10,458 bases of DNA. Origin: Rhodospirillales bacterium. Lineage in GTDB: Bacteria; Pseudomonadota; Alphaproteobacteria; UBA828. The stretch spans positions 1 through 10,458 of the forward strand of contig JAPOPO010000106.1 in NCBI GenBank assembly GCA_026712885.1. The letters are read 5' to 3'. The notes below the pieces were generated by a model. That model had not been told where the DNA came from. It ran no database searches and saw only the letters and a program-made list of their open reading frames with translations. Position numbers and translations under genes: made by a program. Positions 6,382 through 10,458 of the stretch are shown here, in pieces. Numbering within the stretch: position 1 is the stretch's first letter; each line of letters starts with the position of its first letter.

Positions 6382-7149
6382 TCATGGACGGCTCGGCAAG
6401 GCGCGCGCAAGAGTGACCACATCGACCCGCGCGGCGCCGGACTTGATCAGCGCGCGGGCGCAGGCCGAGACGGTGGCGCCGGTGGTCATGACGTCGTCCA
6501 CCAGGAGGACGTTGCGCCCGGTCACGAGCGACGAGCGCGAGCGCCGCACCGCAAAGGCGCCCCGCACGTTGCGCCGCCGTGCGGCGCCTGAGAGCCGGGT
6601 CTGAGGCGGTGTCCGCCGGGTCCGCACCAGGAGGTCCGGGACCATCACGGCATCCGCCTGGCGGGTCATGAGCCCGCCCAGCACTGCCGCCTGGTTGAAT
6701 CGCCGCGCGAGCAGCCGCCAGCGGTGGAGCGGCACCGGCACCACCACGTCCGCGTCAGGCAACAGCGACGCCGCCGCGCGCTGCAGCCACGCGGCCAGCC
6801 GGGGCGCGAGCCACGAGCGATCAGCCATCTTGAAGGCGAGAATCAACTCGCGCCCCGCCCCTTCGTAGAGGAACGCGGCGCGCGCCCGGTCGAAGACAGG
6901 CGGCACGCGGGCGCAGTCGCCGCAGATCGCGTCCGGGGCTGCCTCGATTGAAAACGGCAGGCCGCATCGCGCGCAGCAGGGCCGGCCGATGAAACTGATA
7001 CGGTTCCAGCAGTCGGGGCAAAGCCCGCCAGCCGCGCTCACCGGTGCATCGCAGGCGAGGCACGAGGGCGGCAATACCTGGTCGATAGCACCCGTCACGG
7101 CCGCCCGTGCCAGCGCCGCCAATGGCCCCCCGTACGCGCCGCCCAGCAT
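6382..7149 (-). CDS. comF: ComF-family amidophosphoribosyltransferase-like protein
   Basis: 255 residues from the ATG at 7149, with GGAG 8 nt upstream. The N-terminal part has two zinc-ribbon-like pairs: C30/C33 with C44/C47, then C58-C62 with C76/C79 (CCARCG and CGDC). The C-terminal part is a PRTase domain with DADVVVPVPLHRWR (132-145), RRFNQAAVL (149-157) and PQTRLSGAARRRNVRGAF (182-199). The PRPP-binding loop is VLLVDDVMTTGAT at 214-226. ComF proteins help DNA uptake and replication-linked recombination in some bacteria; in alphaproteobacteria the role is poorly defined. The length is normal. It heads a unit with the Nit-type amidase downstream and is divergent, by 56 bp, from the NDUFAF5-like methyltransferase. 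Confidence 0.94.
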   Translation of the reverse strand: MLGGAYGGPLAALARAAVTGAIDQVLPPSCLACDAPVSAAGGLCPDCWNRISFIGRPCCARCGLPFSIEAAPDAICGDCARVPPVFDRARAAFLYEGAGRELILAFKMADRSWLAPRLAAWLQRAAASLLPDADVVVPVPLHRWRLLARRFNQAAVLGGLMTRQADAVMVPDLLVRTRRTPPQTRLSGAARRRNVRGAFAVRRSRSSLVTGRNVLLVDDVMTTGATVSACARALIKSGAARVDVVTLARALPSRP

Positions 7150-7205
7150 GGCCCCAACTCCGCCTGCGCTTCCCGCCTTCCGTCCATCATGCCATAACCG
7201 GCTGC

Positions 7206-8111
7206 ATGACCCAGCGCGCGCCTCAGCCCGACGGCGCCGCGGTCTTCGACCGTGCCGCCGTGCGCGCCCACCGCGACCGCGCCGCCGCCGGCTTCGCAGG
7301 GCGGGGCGACTTCTTGGTGCGCGAGGTGGGCGAACGGCTGGTGGGCCGGCTCGACGACGTGAAGCGCCGCTTCGCCCACGTGCTCGACCTCGGCTGCCAT
7401 GGCGGACAGTTGGGACCGCTGCTGCGCCAGCAAGCCGCGCCCGATTTGCTGGTCGAGGCCGACCTCTCGCCGGCCATGGTCGCGTGTGCTGCGGGCCCCG
7501 CGAGCCTTGTCGCCGACGAGGAGTGGCTGCCGATCCGCGCGGACTCGCTGGATCTCGTGGTGAGCGCGCTCAACCTGCATTGGGTGAACGACCTGCCGGG
7601 GGCGCTGGTCCAGATCAGGCGGGCGCTCAAGCCGGACGGCCTGCTGCTTGCGGCGATGCTGGGCGGCGAGACCCTGTTCGAGCTGCGCGAGGCTTTCCTG
7701 CAGGCGGAAGCGGGGCAGGAAGGCGGTGCGCGGCCGCACGTCTCGCCCTTCCCCGATGTTCAGACCCTCGGCGCCCTGCTGCAGCGGACCGGCTTCGCGC
7801 TGCCGGTGATCGACAGCGACCGGATCACGGTCACCTACGATAGCGCTGAGGCGCTGATGCACGATCTGCGGGCCATGGGCGAGGCCAATGCGACCCGTGG
7901 GCGGGCGCGGCACTTCGCGAGGCGCGGCACCTTCCATGCGGCGGCCGCCTGCTACCGGGATCTGTTCGGCGATGCGGACGGGCGAATTCCGGCGACCTTC
8001 CAGGTGCTCTACCTCACCGGCTGGCGCCCCCACGACTCTCAACAGCAGCCCGCGCGCCGCGGCAGCGGCACCGTGCGCCTGACCGAGGCGCTCAGGCCCG
8101 ATTCGCCCTAG
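7206..8111 (+). CDS. NDUFAF5/BioC-like SAM-dependent methyltransferase-fold protein
   Basis: 301 residues from the ATG at 7206. An in-frame ATG at 7107 would reach into comF and adds no recognisable sequence, and VFDRAAVRAHRDRAA (13-27) is the usual opening of the family. SAM motif I is VLDLGCHGGQLGPLL (59-73), followed by EADLSPAM (84-91). The signature is LVADEEWLPI (101-110), DLVVSALNLHWVNDLPGAL (116-134) and LGGETLFELR (152-161). Late stretches are VSPFPDVQTLGALLQRTGFALP (179-200, key residues), DLRAMGEAN (220-228) and IPATFQVLYLTGW (261-273). In mitochondria NDUFAF5 hydroxylates an arginine of NDUFS7 during complex I assembly; bacterial relatives are often mislabelled as biotin BioC. The SAM-binding motif and family are clear; the reaction here is inferred. 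The gene is divergent from comF and convergent with the YrdC gene after 9 bp. Confidence 0.9.
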   Translation: MTQRAPQPDGAAVFDRAAVRAHRDRAAAGFAGRGDFLVREVGERLVGRLDDVKRRFAHVLDLGCHGGQLGPLLRQQAAPDLLVEADLSPAMVACAAGPASLVADEEWLPIRADSLDLVVSALNLHWVNDLPGALVQIRRALKPDGLLLAAMLGGETLFELREAFLQAEAGQEGGARPHVSPFPDVQTLGALLQRTGFALPVIDSDRITVTYDSAEALMHDLRAMGEANATRGRARHFARRGTFHAAAACYRDLFGDADGRIPATFQVLYLTGWRPHDSQQQPARRGSGTVRLTEALRPDSP

Positions 8112-8120
8112 CCGGCATGC

Positions 8121-8780
8121 TCAGACCGCGCGCTCGATCGGGCCGATCACGCTCTCGATTGCCGCCGCACTGACAACCCCGGCGCGGAGCAGGCGGGGAA
8201 CGTCCCCGGTGAGGTCGAGCAGAGTCGAGCCGAGGCTATCGGCGGCCCGTCCGCCGTCGATGATCAGCGCGACGTGCGCGCCCAGGCCGGCGGCCACCTC
8301 TGCGGCGGTGAGCGGGCTCGGCGCGCCCGAGGGGTTGGCGCTCGGCGCCGTCAACGGCCGCCCGGCGGCCTCGACGACGGCGCGCGCGGTCTCGTTGCCG
8401 GGAATGCGGAGCGAGACGCCCGGCGCGCCCTGGTGAACCAACGGCGAGAGGGGCGAGCACGCAGCGCGCGGCAGCACCACGGTCAGCGGGCCGGGCCAGA
8501 AGGCCTCGGCGAGCGACAAGGCCGGCGCAGCGAATTCGCCACAGGCCTCAGCCATCACCATCGTCGCCACGAGGGCGATGAGGGGCTTCTCGGCCGGCCG
8601 GCCCTTGGCGCGAAAGACGCCGGCCACGGCCGCATCGCTGGTGGCATCGGCGGCGAGGCCGTAGACCGTATCGGTGGGCAGCCCGACCAGCCCGCCATCG
8701 CGGATCATGCTTGCCGCCTGCGCGATGACATTTTGGGTCGGCGCAAGGCACGGGGGACCGGCTGTGGCGTCTGATGACAC
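8121..8780 (-). CDS. YrdC/TsaC-type L-threonylcarbamoyladenylate synthase
   Basis: 219 residues from a GTG at 8780. The open frame runs to 8930 but its front overlaps the cysQ end and looks like shadow sequence. The only early alternative is the ATG of ASMIRDGG at residue 25, which would cut into the first helix. The enzyme makes threonylcarbamoyl-AMP from threonine, bicarbonate and ATP for the universal tRNA t6A modification. Motifs seen are LPTDTVYGLAADA (34-46), KGRPAEKPLIAL (59-70), FWPGPLTVVLP (94-104), RIPGN (125-129) and TAPSANPSG (144-152). The C-terminal Sua5 domain of the long form (~320 residues) is absent; the protein ends just after the YrdC domain, at the end of a normal short-form sequence. 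It lies 17 bp downstream of cysQ and is probably in one operon with it. Confidence 0.93.
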   Translation of the reverse strand: MSSDATAGPPCLAPTQNVIAQAASMIRDGGLVGLPTDTVYGLAADATSDAAVAGVFRAKGRPAEKPLIALVATMVMAEACGEFAAPALSLAEAFWPGPLTVVLPRAACSPLSPLVHQGAPGVSLRIPGNETARAVVEAAGRPLTAPSANPSGAPSPLTAAEVAAGLGAHVALIIDGGRAADSLGSTLLDLTGDVPRLLRAGVVSAAAIESVIGPIERAV

Positions 8781-8797
8781 GTCTCGAGTCCGCGCCT

Positions 8798-9574
8798 CTA
8801 GTCCGCGCCGCAGGCGACGAAGGCCGGATTGACGAACCCCGCCTTGCCATAGCTCAGCTCTCGACCGTTCAGGTCGCGGACATGGCCGCCTGCGGCGACG
8901 AGAATCGCCTGACCGGCAGCGGTGTCCCACTCCATGGTGCGACCGAAGCGCGGGTAAATGTCGGCCGCACCCCGCGCCAAGAGACCGAATTTGAGGGCGC
9001 TCCCCGCGCTCTCGATCCGCGCCGGCCTGAGCCCTGCGATGTACGCGTCGGTCTCGGCATCGCGGTGCGAACGACTCGCGATCACGGCAGGGCCCCCGCC
9101 CGGCACCGACCGCGCGCTGATCAGCTGAGGCGACCCGTCGCCAACGATACGCACGGCGCCGCCCTGCCCGTCGGCGACATAGGTCTCGTCCTGGACCGGC
9201 GCGTGAAGCACGCCGAGCACCGGCCGGCCATCCTCGATCAAGGCGATGTTGACCGTGAACTCGCCGGTGCGCGCGACGAACTCCCTAGTGCCATCGAGCG
9301 GATCGACGAGCCAGAAGCGCCCGTCAGCAGGTACCGCGCCTGCGCTTGTGCTCTCTTCAGAAATCACGGCAATACCCGGATCGGCGGCGCGGAGGCCTGC
9401 GACGATGAGACGATCCGCGGCGCGGTCCGCCTCGGTGACCGGCGAACGATCTACCTTGATCTCGACCGTCGTGCCGCCGCGGTAGAAGGCCATGATCGTC
9501 CTCCCGGCCTCCAGCGCCAAGCGCAGGGCAGCAGTTGCCAGCCTCGGGTAATCGTCGCTCCTGGTGCCCGGCAT
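8798..9574 (-). CDS. cysQ: CysQ, 3'(2'),5'-bisphosphate nucleotidase
   Basis: 258 residues from the ATG at 9574, with GGAG 8 nt upstream. CysQ hydrolyses 3'-phosphoadenosine 5'-phosphate (PAP) to AMP and phosphate, removing a by-product of sulfate assimilation. It belongs to the inositol monophosphatase superfamily, and its metal-binding signatures are visible: KVDRSPVTEAD (40-50), ISEES (71-75), WLVDPLDGTREF (88-99) and EWDTAAGQAIL (215-225), with D91, D94 and D217 as metal ligands. SAGSALKFGLLARGAADIYPR (189-209) is the substrate-side loop typical of CysQ. Inositol monophosphatase activity is an alternative, but REF after DGT and this loop favour CysQ. It is the first gene of a unit with the YrdC-type gene 17 bp downstream, and is divergent from the cysteine-repeat gene by 169 bp. 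Confidence 0.95.
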   Translation of the reverse strand: MPGTRSDDYPRLATAALRLALEAGRTIMAFYRGGTTVEIKVDRSPVTEADRAADRLIVAGLRAADPGIAVISEESTSAGAVPADGRFWLVDPLDGTREFVARTGEFTVNIALIEDGRPVLGVLHAPVQDETYVADGQGGAVRIVGDGSPQLISARSVPGGGPAVIASRSHRDAETDAYIAGLRPARIESAGSALKFGLLARGAADIYPRFGRTMEWDTAAGQAILVAAGGHVRDLNGRELSYGKAGFVNPAFVACGAD

Positions 9575-9607
9575 CGGCGGTCTCCGGCGTTCACGCTTGC
9601 GTCATCG

Positions 9608-9621
9608 AAGCGAAATCGCTT
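9608..9621. promoter_or_regulatory. Perfect 14-bp dyad, possible operator
   Basis: AAGCGA (9608-9613), AA, TCGCTT (9616-9621) form an exact inverted repeat with 6-bp arms. It sits in the divergent gap between cysQ and the cysteine-repeat gene. A TATACA at 9636-9641, a fair plus-strand -10, is downstream such that its -35 would overlap the dyad, although no TTG-type -35 is visible. A regulator site for the small gene is the natural reading, but this is inference. Confidence 0.35.
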
Positions 9622-9743
9622 TCGCGCGCTGCCGATATACACCACAATGGCATGGGCTTGGCGCAGCGCGGCCATCCGAAGCAGCGGCGCGAAGCCCCAA
9701 ATCAAACCAACGAAACATGCGCTGCGAGGAGGAGATACAAGGA

Positions 9744-9980
9744 ATGATCAAGGAAACCGTGGTCGCCGTGAGTATCGTCACCATGGCGGCCGGCGCCGCT
9801 CTCGCGCCGTCGGCCGTGTCCGCCGGGGATCAGCCGATCGTCGTCGCGGATTCGCACGAGGATGCGTGCAACCCGTGCGCCGCTTGCAATCCGTGTGACG
9901 CATGCAACCCGTGTGCCGCGTGCAACCCGTGTGACGCATGCAACCCGTGTGGCGGTTGCAACCCGTGCGCTGGCGACTAA
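9744..9980 (+). CDS. Small exported cysteine-rich CNPC-repeat protein
   Basis: 78 residues from the ATG at 9744. AGGAGG at 9727-9732 (11 nt spacing) and AAGGA directly before the ATG support this start; the longer in-frame reading from 9564 overlaps cysQ. Residues 1-27 look like a Sec signal peptide: Lys3, a hydrophobic core TVVAVSIVTMAAGAALA and a VSA cleavage site before Gly28. The mature part (~51 residues) starts with GDQPIVVADSHED. It then has six tandem CNPC units joined by AA, DA, AA, DA and GG, giving 12 cysteines, and ends AGD. There is no CxxCH, so it is not a c-type cytochrome. Likely roles are binding of soft metals (Cu, Zn) in the periplasm, a disulfide-rich structure, or a substrate for cysteine-modifying enzymes; none is shown. 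Similar CNPC/NPC repeat proteins I recall from proteobacteria are uncharacterised. Its own terminator closes it as a single-gene unit. Confidence 0.85.
   Translation: MIKETVVAVSIVTMAAGAALAPSAVSAGDQPIVVADSHEDACNPCAACNPCDACNPCAACNPCDACNPCGGCNPCAGD
9864..9971 (+). repeat. Tandem 18-bp coding repeat, six units
   Basis: Six 18-bp units encode x-CNPC-x, each built on TGC AAY CCG TGY. Units 2-3 and 4-5 form two 36-bp blocks that differ at 3 of 36 positions, so recent duplication is likely. The unit is in frame, so copy-number change would lengthen or shorten the protein without a frameshift. Confidence 0.9.
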
Positions 9981-10010
9981 GCCGAACAGCACATTTGACC
10001 TTACCCAAGG

Positions 10011-10043
10011 ACGCCGCCTCGCGAGAGGCGGCGTTCTTTATTT
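10011..10043 (+). terminator. Intrinsic terminator after the cysteine-repeat gene
   Basis: ACGCCGCCTC (10011-10020) pairs perfectly with GAGGCGGCGT (10025-10034) around a GCGA loop, which is a GNRA tetraloop, and is followed by TCTTTATTT (10035-10043). This is a near ideal rho-independent terminator, 30 bp after the stop codon. It probably acts mainly on the plus strand; the minus strand side has only a weak U-run. Confidence 0.93.
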
Positions 10044-10098
10044 CGGGGGTATCGCGTTGCGGCCCGTCGCGGGCGGGCGTCTCGACACGCGCGTGCCT

Positions 10099-10458
10099 TC
10101 AGCCCCGCGCGTCGAGAGCAGCCCTGACTGCGGCGATCTGCGCCTCGATGTCGACCTCGGCCTGTGAGACGACCTCAAGGCGACGATCTTCGAGCGTGTC
10201 CTTGCTCGGATTCTGGGTGGCCCAGTTCTCGATCACCTGATCCCGCGCCTTGAGCAGCAGGATGATCTGCGGCCAGAACAGCCGCACCATGGCGACGACC
10301 CAGCGGTTGGTCGGCCAGGACGGGCGGGCGTGGTCGATGACGAAGCGCCCGATCACCTTCGAGACATCGTCGGCGCGATACCAGGTCTCGCCGGTGACCC
10401 AGCGGTTGGTGGTGAAGAGCCTGAGCGGCTCGCCCTTCGAACCCATCGAGATGGCGAC
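10099..10458 (-). CDS. Unrecognised protein with one hydrophobic segment, probably partial
   Basis: The stop is at 10099-10101. An ATG lies at 10446 (115 residues), but the frame stays open for four more codons to the window edge, so the true start may be outside. I do not recognise the family. From the ATG, residues 22-41 are mixed polar, 49-66 (WVVAMVRLFWPQIILLLK) form one hydrophobic helix that may be membrane-associated, and 85-113 are a charged region (EDRR, EVVSQAEVDIEAQIAAVRAAL) that could be a coiled coil. The peptide TNRWV occurs at 13-17 and again at 46-50, with a matching 15-bp DNA repeat at 10297-10311 and 10396-10410. The codon use looks like that of the neighbours and the protein has no frame breaks, so it is a probable real gene. 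It converges on the cysteine-repeat gene across the terminator. Confidence 0.6.
   Translation of the reverse strand, partial: VAISMGSKGEPLRLFTTNRWVTGETWYRADDVSKVIGRFVIDHARPSWPTNRWVVAMVRLFWPQIILLLKARDQVIENWATQNPSKDTLEDRRLEVVSQAEVDIEAQIAAVRAALDARG

Noticed and set aside
5550..6416. 288-codon plus-strand frame opposite the Nit amidase gene
   Set aside because: The minus-strand protein has the full catalytic triad; this frame has no motif and arises from GC bias.
7095..8042. 315-codon minus-strand frame opposite the NDUFAF5-like gene
   Set aside because: Antisense shadow with repeated Arg/Gln/Glu/His; the plus-strand product has clear family signatures.
8774..9898. 374-codon plus-strand frame opposite cysQ that continues into the small gene region
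   Set aside because: Antisense of cysQ over most of its length, and its end is out of frame with the cysteine-repeat protein.
9864..9971. Tandem repeats as a possible CRISPR array or c-type heme protein
   Set aside because: The units are contiguous without spacers, and CNPC is never followed by His, so neither explanation fits.
9702..10008. Minus-strand frames with Thr/Arg/Val and Thr/Gly/Cys repeats opposite the cysteine-repeat gene
   Set aside because: The repeats are the reverse complement of the 18-bp coding units, and the plus strand has the signal peptide, ribosome site and terminator.

Overview
The window is GC-rich bacterial chromosome carrying mostly core housekeeping genes. The mix (UbiG, aspartokinase LysC, a RodZ-like protein, DUF1178, ComF, a nitrilase-family amidase, an NDUFAF5-like methyltransferase, a YrdC/TsaC-type synthase and CysQ) and the resemblance of the proteins to family versions I know from that class point to an alphaproteobacterium, perhaps near the Rhodospirillales. 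This is an inference from gene content. No mobile element, CRISPR array, tRNA or rRNA was seen. The first ~130 bases are full of G/C homopolymer runs and look like a poor-quality sequence end.

Layout, left to right. (1) 1-736, minus: a RodZ-like protein (cytoplasmic HTH, then one membrane helix) whose periplasmic linker appears frameshifted in the homopolymer-rich end and runs off the window. (2) 988-3365, minus: lysC followed by a nitronate monooxygenase-family flavoprotein, probably co-transcribed, with a GC-rich hairpin just before the second gene. (3) 3507-4334, plus: ubiG, divergent from lysC, with a strong Shine-Dalgarno. (4) 4348-4803, minus: a DUF1178 protein. (5) 4898-5434, plus: a small class I SAM methyltransferase. 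(6) 5490-7149, minus: comF, then a carbon-nitrogen hydrolase. (7) 7206-8111, plus: an NDUFAF5/BioC-like methyltransferase. (8) 8121-9574, minus: cysQ, then a short YrdC/TsaC-type threonylcarbamoyl-AMP synthase. (9) 9744-9980, plus: a 78-residue exported protein with six CNPC repeats, closed by a textbook intrinsic terminator. (10) 10099 to the right end, minus: an unrecognised protein with one hydrophobic segment, probably cut by the window edge.

Functionally, ubiG (ubiquinone) and the NDUFAF5-like protein (complex I assembly in mitochondria) suggest respiratory metabolism. lysC opens the aspartate pathway, cysQ recycles PAP from sulfate assimilation, and the YrdC protein supports t6A tRNA modification. 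Orientation changes at almost every gene, so the region is a series of one- and two-gene units. The convergent gaps at 4335-4347 and 8112-8120 are too short for separate terminators.

The part least like housekeeping is the small cysteine-repeat protein: it has its own ribosome site, signal peptide, upstream dyad and terminator, and 12 of its ~51 mature residues are cysteine. I have seen similar CNPC-repeat proteins in proteobacteria only as uncharacterised proteins, so its function is open.
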